This document shows positions 39,823-51,716 of a DNA stretch of 64,000 nt, one piece after another. The translations under genes and the position numbers were made by a program. Position 1 is the stretch's first letter. Each line of letters begins with the position of its first letter. Source of the stretch: Paraburkholderia sartisoli (GTDB lineage Bacteria; Pseudomonadota; Gammaproteobacteria; Burkholderiales; Burkholderiaceae); NCBI RefSeq assembly GCF_900107685.1, contig NZ_FNRQ01000001.1, forward strand, positions 1,364,001-1,428,000. The letters are read 5' to 3'. The notes beneath the pieces were generated by a model. The model was not told the origin of the DNA. It saw nothing but the letters and a program-made list of their open reading frames with translations, and searched no databases.

Positions 39823-40974
39823 ATGTCGACCTGGTTACTTCCCGAGAATATTGCCGACGTGTTGCCGTCGGAGGCCCGCAAGATCGAAGAGTTGCGTCGC
39901 CGGTTGCTGGATCGTTTTCGCGCCTATGGCTACGAAATGGTCATGCCGCCGATGCTCGAATATCTCGAGTCGCTGCTGACGAGCGGCGGCAGCGACCTGA
40001 ACCTGCGCACGTTCAAGCTCGTCGACCAGATGTCGGGCCGCACGCTCGGCCTGCGCGCCGACATCACGCCGCAGGTCGCGCGTATCGACGCCCATCTGTT
40101 GAACCGTCAGGGCGTGACGCGCCTGTGCTACGCGGGCAACGTGCTGCACACGCGTCCGCGCGGACTCTACGCAACGCGTGAGCAGATCCAGATCGGCGCC
40201 GAAATCTACGGTCATGCTGGCCTCGAAGCCGATCTCGAGATCCAGCAACTGATGCTCGACGCGCTGCGTCTTGCGGGTCTCGCCAAAGTGCGGCTCGATC
40301 TGTGCCATGCGGGCGTGCTCTCCGCGCTGATCGCGAACGAACCGAAAGCCGTTGCGCTGGGCGAGGCGCTCTACGACGCGCTCGCCGGCAAGGACGTGCC
40401 GCGTCTGGACGAACTGACCGCGGACCTGACCCCCGCGACACGCGACGCGCTGCGCGTCCTGCCGACGCTCTACGGCGACGCCTCGGTGCTCGCCGAAGCC
40501 CGCGCGCGCCTGCCGGCCACACCGGAAATCGCGCGTGCGCTCGATGACCTCGCGTTCCTCGCGGCGCAGGTCGACGGTGCCGAAGTGATGATCGATCTGG
40601 CCGACCTGCGCGGCTATGCGTACCACAGCAGCGTGATGTTCTCGGCGTACGTCGACGGCGTGCCGAACGCGGTGGCGCGCGGCGGACGTTACGACAAGGT
40701 CGGTGAAGCGTACGGTCGTGCGCGGCCCGCAACCGGCTTCTCGCTCGATCTGCGTGAAGTCGCGCGAATTTCGCCCGTCGAGGCGCGCAGCAGCGCGATC
40801 CTCGCGCCGTGGCAGCACGACGAGGCGCTGCGTGCGAGCGTCGTCGCGTTACGCGACGCCGGCGAAGTCGTGATCCAGGCGCTGCCGGGCCACGATCATG
40901 ATCTCGATGAATTCGCGTGCGACCGCGTACTGGTCGAACGCAACGGTGCGTGGGTCGTCGAACCCCGTTCCTGA
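39823..40974 (+). CDS. hisZ: ATP phosphoribosyltransferase regulatory subunit HisZ
   Basis: HisZ is a HisS-like protein without synthetase activity that activates and confers histidine feedback on the short-form HisG, the first enzyme of histidine synthesis. The 383-residue sequence keeps class II folds: [39 protein letters not shown] and [13 protein letters not shown], but lacks the full synthetase anticodon domain. Its presence implies that this organism uses the HisGS/HisZ hetero-octamer. hisG itself is not in this window. purA follows 146 bases downstream. Confidence 0.95.
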   Translation: MSTWLLPENIADVLPSEARKIEELRRRLLDRFRAYGYEMVMPPMLEYLESLLTSGGSDLNLRTFKLVDQMSGRTLGLRADITPQVARIDAHLLNRQGVTRLCYAGNVLHTRPRGLYATREQIQIGAEIYGHAGLEADLEIQQLMLDALRLAGLAKVRLDLCHAGVLSALIANEPKAVALGEALYDALAGKDVPRLDELTADLTPATRDALRVLPTLYGDASVLAEARARLPATPEIARALDDLAFLAAQVDGAEVMIDLADLRGYAYHSSVMFSAYVDGVPNAVARGGRYDKVGEAYGRARPATGFSLDLREVARISPVEARSSAILAPWQHDEALRASVVALRDAGEVVIQALPGHDHDLDEFACDRVLVERNGAWVVEPRS

Positions 40975-41090
40975 GCGCCGGAAAAGCCGGGCGTGGCGTG
41001 CCGCCGCGCCTTGTTCAAGATACCCAGAATAACGTCCATGCCGTTGAGCGGAAACGGAAAAAATCCGGAACCTTCCGCGAATATCGGTAG

Positions 41091-42467
<1,377 letters not shown>

Positions 42468-42470
42468 GTC

Positions 42471-43058
42471 ATGACGCAGGGTGTGCCCATGATTGCGATG
42501 AAAGATCCGCGCAATGACGAAAAGAATCTTTGGGTCGGCTGGGACGAGTACCACCGTCTGATCGAATTGCTGGCGCTCGCGGTGCATGAGTCCGGCTGGA
42601 AGTTCGACAAGATCCTGTGCCTTGCGCGCGGCGGTCTGCGCGTCGGCGATCAGCTGTCGCGTATTTACGATCTGCCGCTGGCGATTCTCGCCACGAGTTC
42701 GTATCGCGAGGCAGCCGGCACCGAGCAGGGCGAACTCGACATCGCGCAGTACATCACGATGACGCGCGGCGAACTGTCGGGCAACGTGCTGCTCGTCGAC
42801 GATCTGGTCGATTCCGGCGTGACGCTCGCACGCGTGCAGCAGCATCTGAAGGAGCGTTATCCGGCCATCACGGCGGTGCGCTCGGCCGTGCTGTGGTACA
42901 AGGGCTGCTCGAAAGTGACGCCCGATTATCACGTGCAGTACCTGCCCACGAATCCGTGGATCCATCAGCCGTTCGAGGAATGGGACACGGTTCGTCCGCA
43001 TAATCTCGGCGCGTGGATCAAGCGCGGCACCGCGCAGGACACAGCGTCGAAAGTGTGA
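42471..43058 (+). CDS. Phosphoribosyltransferase-family protein
   Basis: A 195-residue type I phosphoribosyltransferase with the PRPP-binding signature VLLVDDLVDSGVTL and the upstream CLARGGLRVGDQLSR loop. The hood is short, and overall it resembles xanthine/hypoxanthine-type salvage enzymes, but the base specificity cannot be called. Alternative starts exist at 42489 and 42498 (MKDPRNDEKNLWVGWDEY). Coupling to purA (a 3-base gap) supports a role in purine salvage feeding the AMP branch. A terminator follows. Confidence 0.85.
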   Translation: MTQGVPMIAMKDPRNDEKNLWVGWDEYHRLIELLALAVHESGWKFDKILCLARGGLRVGDQLSRIYDLPLAILATSSYREAAGTEQGELDIAQYITMTRGELSGNVLLVDDLVDSGVTLARVQQHLKERYPAITAVRSAVLWYKGCSKVTPDYHVQYLPTNPWIHQPFEEWDTVRPHNLGAWIKRGTAQDTASKV

Positions 43059-43098
43059 TGACAGTACAGGCGATCACTACATGGTGTGTCGCATCGAA

Positions 43099-43127
43099 AC
43101 GGAGCCTGGGAGGGCTCCGTTTTTTTT
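43099..43127 (+). terminator. Rho-independent terminator after the purA group
   Basis: ACGGAGCC (43099-43106), loop TGGGAG, GGCTCCGT (43113-43120), then a run of eight T. Confidence 0.9.
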
Positions 43128-43357
43128 GACGTGTCCGCTGCACGACTGGCTGCGCAATCAGGGCGGCCGCAACGCCTGGCCAGTCGTTCAGCGCACGTGC
43201 CGGATAGTGTTTCAGCGAGGACAGACGCGCCTTTAGGGCGATGCTACACTGCGCGGACGGTCCTCGTGGTGTATCCGCAACATGCCGGCCGGTCGGTCAC
43301 GACGGCCAGTTTAGAATAGCGCTCGCTTTTCCGATCAGGAACGGATTTTCCGCGTTT

Positions 43358-45244
43358 ATGACAAATACCAACCACGGGCGCAGGCAGCCGCTGCCTTCTC
43401 TCGCTATCGCTGCGATCGGTGTGGTCTTCGGCGACATCGGCACGAGCCCGTTGTATTCGCTGAAGGAAGCGTTCTCTCCGTCGCACGGGATTCCGCTCAC
43501 CGACGCATCCATTCTCGGCGTCATCTCACTGCTGTTCTGGGCGATCGTGATCGTCGTCGGCGTCAAGTACGTGCTGTTCGTGATGCGCGCCGACAATAAC
43601 GGCGAGGGCGGCGTGCTGGCCCTGATGGCGCTCTCGTTAAGGTCGTTCGATCAATCGGGCAAGGCGGCCGGCATGCTGATGATGCTCGGCATCTTCGGCG
43701 CGTGCATGTTCTACGGCGACGCGGTGATCACGCCGGCCATCTCGGTGATGTCGGCGGTCGAAGGGTTGCAGATCGCGGCGCCGAAGCTGTCGCATCTCGT
43801 GATGCCGTTCACCATCGTCATTCTCATTCTGCTGTTCTGGATCCAGCGGCATGGCACCGCGCTCGTCGGACGCCTGTTCGGCCCGATCATGGTGTTGTGG
43901 TTCCTGACGATCGCGGCGCTCGGCCTGACGCACATCGTGCAGTCGCCGGGCATCATTGCCGCGCTCAATCCGTATTACGCGTTTTCGTTCATGTCGGCGC
44001 ACGTGCTGCAGGCGTATGTCGTGCTCGGCTCGGTCGTGCTCGTGCTGACGGGTGCCGAAGCGCTCTATGCCGACATGGGTCACTTCGGCGCGAAGCCGAT
44101 CCGGGTGGCCTGGTATGCGCTCGTGATGCCTTCGCTCGTGCTGAACTACTTCGGGCAGGGCGCGCTGCTGATGCACGATCCGAAAGCGATCGAGAATCCG
44201 TTCTTCCTGCTCGCACCCGACTGGGCGCTCCTGCCGCTCGTGGTCCTGTCGACGGTTGCGACGGTGATCGCCTCGCAGGCGGTGATTTCGGGCGCCTATT
44301 CGCTGACGAGCCAGGCGATCCAGCTGGGTTACGTGCCGCGCATGAAGATCCTGCACACGTCGGAACTGGCGATCGGGCAGATCTACGTGCCGGTCGTGAA
44401 CTGGATGCTGCTCTTCATCATCCTGTGCATCGTGATCAGTTTCAAGAGCTCGGATAACCTCGCGGCGGCATACGGTATTGCCGTGACCGCGACGATGGTC
44501 ATCACGACCGTGCTCGCGTGCGTCGTGATGGTGAAGGTGTGGAACTGGAACAAGCTGCTGGTGGCGCTCATCATCGCGGCGTTCATGACGATCGATCTCG
44601 GCTTCTTCGGCGCGAATCTGCTGAAGGTCGAGGAGGGCGGCTGGCTGCCGCTCGGCATCGGCGCGCTGCTGTTCTTCCTGCTGATGACGTGGTTCAAGGG
44701 CCGCATGATCGTCAAGGAACGCACGGCCGCCGACGGTATTCCGCTGATGCCGTTCCTGCAGGGGCTGCTCGCGCATCCGCCGCATCGCGTGTCGGGCACC
44801 GCGATCTATCTGACCGGCAGCGACACGCTCGTGCCCGTGAGCCTGCTGCACAACCTGAAGCACAACAAGGTGCTGCACGAACGCACGATTTTCCTGACGT
44901 TCGTCACGCGTGACATTCCGTATGTCAACGACGAAGAGCGCGTGACCGTGAAGGATCTTGAAGGTGGCCTGTATCTCGTGAAGGCAGCGTACGGCTTCAA
45001 CGAAACACCGGACGTGAAGGCCGTGCTCCTCGACGTCGGCCGCACGCACGACATGACGTTTGAAATGATGGACACGTCGTTCTTCCTCGCCCGTGAAACG
45101 GTTGTGCCAACGCAGTTGCCCGGTATGTCGGTGTGGCGCGAACGCGTGTTCGCGTGGATGCATCAGAACGCCGCCAAGCCGACCGATTTCTTCAGCATTC
45201 CGGCGAATCGCGTCGTCGAACTGGGGACGAAGATCGAGATCTGA
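43358..45244 (+). CDS. kup: Kup-family low-affinity potassium uptake transporter
   Basis: Kup imports K+ with H+ symport. The 628-residue protein has about 12 TM helices in the first 440 residues, beginning with the signature [17 protein letters not shown] and including [12 protein letters not shown], and a cytoplasmic C-terminal domain ([19 protein letters not shown]). The start at 43358 gives [14 protein letters not shown]; longer in-frame starts upstream to 43241 lack family similarity. It stands alone between two terminators, facing the convergent tex gene. Confidence 0.95.
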   Translation: MTNTNHGRRQPLPSLAIAAIGVVFGDIGTSPLYSLKEAFSPSHGIPLTDASILGVISLLFWAIVIVVGVKYVLFVMRADNNGEGGVLALMALSLRSFDQSGKAAGMLMMLGIFGACMFYGDAVITPAISVMSAVEGLQIAAPKLSHLVMPFTIVILILLFWIQRHGTALVGRLFGPIMVLWFLTIAALGLTHIVQSPGIIAALNPYYAFSFMSAHVLQAYVVLGSVVLVLTGAEALYADMGHFGAKPIRVAWYALVMPSLVLNYFGQGALLMHDPKAIENPFFLLAPDWALLPLVVLSTVATVIASQAVISGAYSLTSQAIQLGYVPRMKILHTSELAIGQIYVPVVNWMLLFIILCIVISFKSSDNLAAAYGIAVTATMVITTVLACVVMVKVWNWNKLLVALIIAAFMTIDLGFFGANLLKVEEGGWLPLGIGALLFFLLMTWFKGRMIVKERTAADGIPLMPFLQGLLAHPPHRVSGTAIYLTGSDTLVPVSLLHNLKHNKVLHERTIFLTFVTRDIPYVNDEERVTVKDLEGGLYLVKAAYGFNETPDVKAVLLDVGRTHDMTFEMMDTSFFLARETVVPTQLPGMSVWRERVFAWMHQNAAKPTDFFSIPANRVVELGTKIEI

Positions 45245-45259
45245 ACGTCGCGCGATGAA

Positions 45260-45290
45260 CAAAAAAAGCCCACGTATGTGGGCTTTTTTG
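45260..45290. terminator. Terminator between convergent kup and tex
   Basis: CAAAAAAAGCCCAC (45260-45273), loop GTAT, GTGGGCTTTTTTG (45278-45290): A-run before and T-run after the stem, so it can act in both directions. Confidence 0.88.
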
Positions 45291-45368
45291 TGTCTGATGC
45301 GGATGCAGCTGAGATGACGCGGGCAGGCGTGCGGCCCGTGTCAGCGCCGCACGCTTGCCCGTCAGGCT

Positions 45369-47717
45369 TTAACGCTTCAGCTTGGCGAACGCCGCCGCCA
45401 TCGCGCCAGCGGGCTCCGCGTCGCGCGAGCGTTGTTGCTGTCCGCGCCCGCCGCCTGCTCCACCGCCGCCCGGCCGGCCCGTGCCGCGATCCTGCTGGCC
45501 GCCGCTTCGCGGTGCGGAGCTGGCCGCGAAGTCGTCGTCGAGGCGCATCGTGAGCGAGATGCGCTGGCGCTTCACGTCGACTTCCTGCACCTTCACCTTC
45601 ACGACCTGGCCGGCCTTGACGACTTCGTGCGGGTCCTTGATGAACTTCGTCGACATCGCCGATACGTGGACGAGCCCGTCCTGATGCACGCCAATATCGA
45701 TGAACGCGCCGAACGCCGCGACGTTCGTCACGACGCCTTCGAGCACCATGCCCGGCACGAGATCGGAAACCTTCTCGACGCCGTCGCGGAACGTCGCCGT
45801 CTTGAACTCCGGGCGCGGATCGCGGCCCGGCTTTTCGAGCTCGGAGAGAATGTCGCGCACGGTTGGCAGACCAAAGCGGTCGTCGACGAATTCCGTCGGT
45901 GACAGGCCCGAGAGCGCCTCGCGGTTACCAAGCACCTCGCCGACGTGCTTGCTGATCTTCGCGAGCATGCGTTCGACGAGCGGATACGCTTCCGGGTGAA
46001 CGGACGAGCGGTCGAGCGGATTCTCACCACCGTTGATGCGCAGGAAGCCCGCGGCTTGCTCGAACGTCTTGTCGCCAAGACGCGGCACCTTGCGAAGATG
46101 TTCGCGCGACGGGAACGGACCGTTCGCATCGCGATAGTCGACGATGTTGCGCGCAAGCGTCGCGTTCAGGCCCGACACGCGTGCGAGCAGCGCAACCGAT
46201 GCCGTGTTCGCATCGACACCCACCGCGTTCACGCAATCCTCGACCACGGCATCGAGCGAACGCGCGAGTTCGCGCTGGTTCACGTCGTGCTGATACTGGC
46301 CGACGCCGATCGCCTTCGGCTCGATCTTCACGAGTTCGGCGAGCGGATCCTGCAGACGTCGCGCGATCGATACCGCGCCGCGCAGCGACACGTCCATGGC
46401 GGGGAATTCCTTCGCCGCGAGTTCGGACGCCGAATACACGGATGCGCCGGCTTCGGACACAACAATCTTCTGCAGCTTGAACTCCGGATGGCGCGAGATC
46501 AGTTCGCTCGCGAGCTTGTCCGTTTCACGCGACGCCGTGCCGTTGCCAATGCTGATCAGCTCGGCCTGCGTCTCCTTGCAGATGCGGGCGAGTTTCGCGA
46601 GCGAGCCGTCCCAGTCGCGGCGCGGCTCGTGCGGGTAGATCGTGTCGGTGGCGAGCACCTTGCCGGTACGGTCGACCACGGCGACCTTCACGCCGGTGCG
46701 CAGACCCGGATCGAGGCCGATCACAGCCTTCGGTCCAGCCGGTGCGGCCAGCAGCAGATCTTTCAGGTTGCGTGCGAACACGCGGATCGCCTCATGCTCG
46801 GCTTCGTCGCGCAGGTTTGTCAGCAGCTCGTTTTCGATGTGCGGCTGCACCTTCACGCGCCAGCACCAGCGGCACACGTCGGAGAGCCATTTGTCGGCGG
46901 CGCGGTTCTGGTTCGCGATGCCGAAATGGCGCGCGATCATCGCTTCGCCCGGATGCGGTACCTGTGCGTCGAGTTCCGCGCCCAGACCGAGCTTGATCAT
47001 CAGCACGCCCGCGTTGCGGCCGCGGAAGAGGGCGAGCGCGCGATGCGACGGCACCGTGCGGATCGTTTCAGAATAGTCGTAGTAGTCGCGGAATTTTTCT
47101 TCTTCCGCGTTCTCCTTGCCCTCGACGACCTTCGACGATACCACGCCCTGGTTGAACAGATAGTCGCGCAGCTTGCCGAGCACTTCCGCGGTTTCGCCGA
47201 ACTGCTCGGAGAGAATGTCACGCGCGCCGTCGAGCGCGGCCTTCACGTCCGCGACGCCCTTTTCGGCGTCGACAAAGGCGGCCGCTTCGGTTTGCGGATC
47301 GAGCGCCGGGTCGGCGAGCAGCGCGTCGGCGAGCGGCTGGAGGCCGGCTTCGCGGGCGATCTGCGCACGCGTGCGGCGCTTCGGCTTGTAGGGGAGGTAC
47401 AGGTCTTCGAGAACCTGCTTGCTGTCGGCGGCTTCGAGCGCGGTGCGCAGCTCGTCGGTGAGCTTGTCCTGTTCGTCGATGCTGGCGATGATCGTCGCGC
47501 GCCGCTCTTCGAGCTCGCGCAGGTACAGGAGCCGTTCTTCGAGGTTACGCAGCTGCGTATCGTCGAGATTGCCAGTCACTTCCTTCCGGTAACGAGCGAT
47601 AAACGGAACAGTCGATCCTTCATCGAGAAGTTGCACCGCGGCCGCGACCTGGCGGGGCTGGACGGCGAGTTCGGTGGCGATGCGCTGTACGATCTTGAGT
47701 GCTACGGTTTCCGTCAT
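45369..47717 (-). CDS. tex: Tex-family RNA-binding transcription accessory protein
   Basis: Tex is a conserved nucleic-acid-binding protein related to eukaryotic Spt6. The 782-residue product shows the domain order of the family: N-terminal helical Tex region ([30 protein letters not shown]), YqgF-like RNase H fold ([18 protein letters not shown]), helix-hairpin-helix segment ([19 protein letters not shown]) and C-terminal S1 domain ([21 protein letters not shown]). A Gly/Gln/Arg-rich low-complexity tail follows the S1 domain. ATG 47717 ([13 protein letters not shown]) is chosen over a longer atypical extension to 47816. Confidence 0.96.
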   Translation of the reverse strand: MTETVALKIVQRIATELAVQPRQVAAAVQLLDEGSTVPFIARYRKEVTGNLDDTQLRNLEERLLYLRELEERRATIIASIDEQDKLTDELRTALEAADSKQVLEDLYLPYKPKRRTRAQIAREAGLQPLADALLADPALDPQTEAAAFVDAEKGVADVKAALDGARDILSEQFGETAEVLGKLRDYLFNQGVVSSKVVEGKENAEEEKFRDYYDYSETIRTVPSHRALALFRGRNAGVLMIKLGLGAELDAQVPHPGEAMIARHFGIANQNRAADKWLSDVCRWCWRVKVQPHIENELLTNLRDEAEHEAIRVFARNLKDLLLAAPAGPKAVIGLDPGLRTGVKVAVVDRTGKVLATDTIYPHEPRRDWDGSLAKLARICKETQAELISIGNGTASRETDKLASELISRHPEFKLQKIVVSEAGASVYSASELAAKEFPAMDVSLRGAVSIARRLQDPLAELVKIEPKAIGVGQYQHDVNQRELARSLDAVVEDCVNAVGVDANTASVALLARVSGLNATLARNIVDYRDANGPFPSREHLRKVPRLGDKTFEQAAGFLRINGGENPLDRSSVHPEAYPLVERMLAKISKHVGEVLGNREALSGLSPTEFVDDRFGLPTVRDILSELEKPGRDPRPEFKTATFRDGVEKVSDLVPGMVLEGVVTNVAAFGAFIDIGVHQDGLVHVSAMSTKFIKDPHEVVKAGQVVKVKVQEVDVKRQRISLTMRLDDDFAASSAPRSGGQQDRGTGRPGGGGAGGGRGQQQRSRDAEPAGAMAAAFAKLKR

Positions 47718-47996
47718 AAGGTATGCGTGTTCCTGCGGGTTTCGATCAGGGCCGCCTGAGATGCCGCGTCGGGCGAACCCACGGCGACCGGTTGCTGACG
47801 CGGGGCATTTTGCCATAAATGCCGGAGCGCTCAGGCGCGGGATGTTAGAATTTCGGGCATGTTCCGTTGCCCATCTACGACGTTGCCGACCTCTCGTTTC
47901 CCGTTCGCTGTGCCTCGTGACCCGCGTGTCCGCGCATCGGTCGACCCGTTTTCCGGTTTGTCCGCGGAGGCGCGTCCGGGTTCAAGCCGGCCTTCG

Positions 47997-48890
47997 ATGC
48001 TGGCCGCGCGGATAACCGCCCTGTCGGGGGCGTTCGGTGCATGCGTCGCAGCGGTATCGCTGATCTTCGCCGTGCCGGCGCAGGCACAGAATGCGCCTCT
48101 ATTGCCGGCTGCCGCATCCGCCGCGTCTGCTGTCCCGGGCACGCAGGCCGGATCGCCGGACGCCACCAGCAACGATTTCGACGCACGCCAGAAAGCGCTC
48201 AACACGCGCACCGACGAGAACAACTACAGGTATGCAGTCGCGCAGCACAACTGCTATAGCACGTTCTTCGTGAATCACTGTATCGGCAAGGCACGCGACG
48301 CAATGCGCGAAGTCGCGGCGGACATCCGCAAGCAGCAGCTTGCACTGGACGACGAACAGCGTGTCGAGCGCGCGCGCAAGCGCGACGAGGAGGCCGCGAT
48401 CAAGCGCGCCCGCGACGAAGCGGAAGCGCCGCAGCGCGCCGCCGACGATGCCCGTAACGCCCAGGCGTTCGAGGACAAGCAGCGCCAGCACGCGGTGGAT
48501 CAGGCACAGCGTGACGCCGAAGCGCCGCAACGTGCGGCGAACGAGAAGGCGTTCCAGGCGAAGCAGCAACAGCACGCAGTCGATCAGGCGCAGCGCGGTA
48601 TCAGCGCTTCGGATGCGGCGGCGAACCAGAAGGCTTACGATACGAAGCAGTCCGACTATCAGCGCAAGCTCGACGAGGCACGTCAGCAGGGCGCCCAGAA
48701 GGCGCAGCAGCGGGTCGAGAACGCGCAGCACTACAATCAGAAGCAGATCGACGCCGCGCAGCACAAGGCCGACGTCGAGGCGCGCCAGAAGCAGGCCGCC
48801 GAAAAAGCCCAGCAAAGGGCCCAGCAGCAACAGCAGGAAGAGTTGAAGCAGAAGCAGTTGCAACAACAGCAGCAGCAACAGAATCAGTAA
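47997..48890 (+). CDS. Exported coiled-coil protein with internal repeats, function unknown
   Basis: From ATG 47997 the product is 297 residues with a signal peptide ending near VPAQA-Q, then a conserved-looking block with two cysteines (HNCYSTFFVNHCIGKARDAMRE) and a very long Ala/Gln/Arg/Lys-rich coiled coil to the end, finishing in poly-Gln. Within the coil, a unit of about 30 residues starting EAPQRAA and ending HAVDQAQR is present twice in tandem with changes. The two Cys could form a periplasmic disulfide. No known domain is recognised. An alternative start at 47859 would add 46 residues that hide the signal peptide. It lies divergent from tex and upstream of a DUF465 gene. Confidence 0.7.
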   Translation: MLAARITALSGAFGACVAAVSLIFAVPAQAQNAPLLPAAASAASAVPGTQAGSPDATSNDFDARQKALNTRTDENNYRYAVAQHNCYSTFFVNHCIGKARDAMREVAADIRKQQLALDDEQRVERARKRDEEAAIKRARDEAEAPQRAADDARNAQAFEDKQRQHAVDQAQRDAEAPQRAANEKAFQAKQQQHAVDQAQRGISASDAAANQKAYDTKQSDYQRKLDEARQQGAQKAQQRVENAQHYNQKQIDAAQHKADVEARQKQAAEKAQQRAQQQQQEELKQKQLQQQQQQQNQ

Positions 48891-48970
48891 CGCGTTTTTG
48901 GCCGGACAGCAACCTCAGGCGGGAACGGCTGCACGAGGCAGCCCTCGCCACTTCGGAGGAGAAGGCGAGC

Positions 48971-49189
48971 ATGCGCGATCATCAGCACGTCATCAACGCG
49001 AATACCCTTCGCGACCGCATTCTGCAACTGGAATCGGAGCACAGTGGTCTTGATCGCCTGATCGACAAGGTGTCAGACGACCCCGGCATCGACGACCTCG
49101 AGATAAAACGCCTGAAAAAGCGCAAGCTCAAGGTCAAGGACACCATCATCTTGCTGCAGTTGCAGCTCGAACCGGACGCGCGCGCCTGA
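48971..49189 (+). CDS. DUF465 (YdcH-like) small helical protein
   Basis: A 72-residue all-helical protein, with ESEHSGLDRLIDKVS followed by IDDLEIKRLKKRKLKVKDTI, the DUF465/YdcH pattern. The function of the family is unknown. A GGAGGAGAAGG sequence just upstream is a strong ribosome-binding site. It abuts the helicase gene: its TGA stop is directly followed by in-frame sequence of the helicase frame. Confidence 0.85.
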   Translation: MRDHQHVINANTLRDRILQLESEHSGLDRLIDKVSDDPGIDDLEIKRLKKRKLKVKDTIILLQLQLEPDARA

Positions 49190-49252
49190 GTGCGCGACCT
49201 GGCAGGCGCCGGGTCGCCCCGCGCGCACCGGACTTTGCAGGAATCGCTTGCC

Positions 49253-51517
49253 TTGAATTCACCGTCTGTTTCGCCTCCCCGTCAGCCGTCAGGCGACGAC
49301 GACGTCGCGCCGCGCGACAAACGCGACGCAGCGGGTGCGCTCGCGGCCACGCTGAACCCGAAGCGGGTCACCCAGCTCGACGACATCTTCGCCGCCGACG
49401 GGCTGCTCGCGCGGCAGATCGACGGCTATCGTTCGCGCGCCTCGCAGATCGAAATGGCGCGCGCTGTCGCGGCCGCGATGGAAGCGTCCGGCAAGGCGCT
49501 CCCCGAGCCGGCGATGTTCGAGGCGCAGCAGCGTCCCGCACGGCGTCTGCAGGGCGCGGCGCCGACGGGCGGTACGACCGGCACGGCGGCGTCCGCGGAA
49601 GCGGCGCAACCACAGGATGCCGCGAACGCGTCCGACGGCGGCGAGAACACGCTGATCGTCGAGGCGGGCACGGGCACCGGCAAGACCTACGCGTACCTCG
49701 TGCCGGCGATGCTGTGGGGTGGCAAGGTCATCGTCTCGACCGGCACGAAGCATCTGCAGGACCAGCTGTTCCAGCGCGACATTCCCACCGTGCGCGACGC
49801 GCTCGCGGTGCCGGTGTCGGTCGCGATGCTGAAGGGCCGCGTGAACTATCTCTGCCACTACTACCTGCAGCGAACCGCCGACAGCGGGCGCCTGCCGTCG
49901 CGTCAGGAAACGTCGTATCTGCAGGACATCATCCGGTTCGCGAAGATCACGCGCACCGGCGACAAGGCCGAGCTCGCGAGCGTGCCGGAAACGGCGCAGG
50001 TGTGGTCGATGGTGACCTCGACGCGCGAAAACTGCCTCGGGCAGGAGTGTCCGCACTACAAGGACTGTTTCGTGATGCAGGCGCGCCGCGAGGCGCAGCA
50101 GGCCGATATCGTCGTCGTGAACCACCATCTGTTTTTCGCCGACATCATGTTGCGCGATACCGGCATGGCCGAACTGCTGCCGACAGCCAACACGGTCATC
50201 TTCGACGAAGCGCACCAGTTGCCCGAAACCGCGACGCTATTCTTCGGCGAGACGTTGTCGACCGCGCAGTTCCTCGAACTGGCCCGCGACTCGGTGGCGG
50301 AAGGCCTCGGACATGCGCGCGACGCCGTCGAATGGGTGAAGCTCGGCGGCGTGCTCGAACGCGCGGCGCGCGACGTGCGCCTCGCGTTCAGGGAAGACTC
50401 GGTGCGCATGTCGATCGGCCAGTTGCCCGGCGATCATCCGCTTTTTGCCGCGCTCGAAACGCTGGAGACCGAACTCGACGTGCTCGCGAGCGCGCTCGCG
50501 GGTCATGCGGAACGGGCCGAATCGATCGGCGCCTGTCTGCGTCGCGCGCGCGAACTGCAGGGCATTCTCGCTGGCTGGACGACTCCGCCAACCGACGCCG
50601 GGCGCGACGCGGCCAGCGACGACAAGTCGAAAGACGCAACCGATTCGAACGAGAAAGTACGCTGGGTCGAGGTGTTCTCACACACGGTTCAACTGCACGA
50701 AACGCCGTTGTCGGTCGCGCCGATTTTCGCGAAACAGCGCGCCGGCGTGCCGCGCGCGTGGATCTTCACGTCGGCGACGTTGTCGGTTCGCGGCGACTTC
50801 ACGCACTACGCCGCGCAGATGGGGCTGAACGCGCGCCGTTCGATGACGCTGCCAAGCCCGTTCGACTACGCCACGCAAGGCCTGCTGTACGTGCCGCGCA
50901 ATCTGCCGCAGCCATCGTCGCCGGCTTTCACCGATGCGGTTTTCGACGCGGCGCTGCCGGCCATCGAGGCGTCGGGCGGCGGCGTGTTCATGCTCTGCAC
51001 GACGTTGCGCGCGGTTGATCGCATCGCGACGAAGCTGCGTGACACGATCGAATCACGTGGCTGGAATTATCCGTTGCTGGTACAGGGCGACGCGAGCCGC
51101 ACTGAATTGCTGGAGCGCTTTCGCGCGTATGGCAATGCGATTCTCGTGGGCAGCCAGAGCTTCTGGGAAGGCGTGGACGTGCGGGGCGACGCGCTGTCGC
51201 TCGTGGTGATCGACAAGCTGCCGTTCGCGCCGCCGGACGATCCGGTGCTGTCGGCGCGACTCGACGCGCTGACAAAGAAAGGCCTGAGCCCGTTTGTGGT
51301 TCACCAGTTGCCGCAGGCGGTCATCACGCTGAAGCAGGGTGCGGGGCGCCTGATCCGCGCGGAAACGGATCGCGGCGTGCTGATGATCTGCGATACGCGT
51401 CTCGTCGACAAACCGTACGGCCGGCGTATCTGGCAAAGCCTGCCGCCGTTCAGGCGCACGCGGGAAATCGAAGTCGTGCGTGAGTTTTTCCCGGAAGCGG
51501 TTTCATCTTCCAGCTGA
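49253..51517 (+). CDS. DinG/YoaA-family ATP-dependent DNA helicase
   Basis: An XPD-like iron-sulfur superfamily 2 helicase of about 754 residues. Walker A is EAGTGTGKT (residues 137-145), Walker B is FDEAHQLPE (Asp318), and four cysteines in the region NCLGQECPHYKDC plus CHYYLQ upstream can hold a [4Fe-4S] cluster. C-terminal helicase motifs include VGSQSFWEGVDVRGD and IKQGAGRLIR-like VITLKQGAGRLIRAETDRG. The start is uncertain: TTG 49253 follows AGGAAT, while GTG 49190 would begin right after the DUF465 stop. The assignment as DinG or YoaA is unresolved. Confidence 0.9.
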   Translation: MNSPSVSPPRQPSGDDDVAPRDKRDAAGALAATLNPKRVTQLDDIFAADGLLARQIDGYRSRASQIEMARAVAAAMEASGKALPEPAMFEAQQRPARRLQGAAPTGGTTGTAASAEAAQPQDAANASDGGENTLIVEAGTGTGKTYAYLVPAMLWGGKVIVSTGTKHLQDQLFQRDIPTVRDALAVPVSVAMLKGRVNYLCHYYLQRTADSGRLPSRQETSYLQDIIRFAKITRTGDKAELASVPETAQVWSMVTSTRENCLGQECPHYKDCFVMQARREAQQADIVVVNHHLFFADIMLRDTGMAELLPTANTVIFDEAHQLPETATLFFGETLSTAQFLELARDSVAEGLGHARDAVEWVKLGGVLERAARDVRLAFREDSVRMSIGQLPGDHPLFAALETLETELDVLASALAGHAERAESIGACLRRARELQGILAGWTTPPTDAGRDAASDDKSKDATDSNEKVRWVEVFSHTVQLHETPLSVAPIFAKQRAGVPRAWIFTSATLSVRGDFTHYAAQMGLNARRSMTLPSPFDYATQGLLYVPRNLPQPSSPAFTDAVFDAALPAIEASGGGVFMLCTTLRAVDRIATKLRDTIESRGWNYPLLVQGDASRTELLERFRAYGNAILVGSQSFWEGVDVRGDALSLVVIDKLPFAPPDDPVLSARLDALTKKGLSPFVVHQLPQAVITLKQGAGRLIRAETDRGVLMICDTRLVDKPYGRRIWQSLPPFRRTREIEVVREFFPEAVSSSS

Positions 51518-51556
51518 TGCGCAACGCATGAGATAAAGCGCGCGTTCGGGCCGCGT

Positions 51557-51599
51557 GCTTTTGCAGTTCGACGTGTACACAACATCGGACTGCAAAAGC
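51557..51599. repeat. Imperfect inverted repeat after the helicase gene
   Basis: GCTTTTGCAGTTCGA-like left arm (51558-51571) and TCGGACTGCAAAAGC right arm (51585-51599) pair with one mismatch around a 13-base loop that itself contains the palindrome GTGTACAC. It lies directly before the terminator at 51608. Function unknown. Confidence 0.5.
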
Positions 51600-51607
51600 C
51601 GGTCCCC

Positions 51608-51649
51608 AAAACAAAACGCCACGGATGTGAATCCGTGGCGTTTTGTTTT
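51608..51649. terminator. Bidirectional terminator between helicase and small lipoprotein
   Basis: Perfect 19-bp arms (51608-51626 and 51631-51649) with loop GTGA; A-rich on the left flank and T-rich on the right, so both convergent genes can use it. Confidence 0.92.
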
Positions 51650-51716
51650 ACCGCGCGGGTTGTCGGGTAGACCTCCCGACGCGGTATGTGCCCAGGGACG
51701 AGCCCTTTGCTACAGC

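Noticed and set aside
45945..47759. A 604-codon plus-strand frame opposite tex
   Set aside because: Composition and position show it is a mirror of the tex codons.
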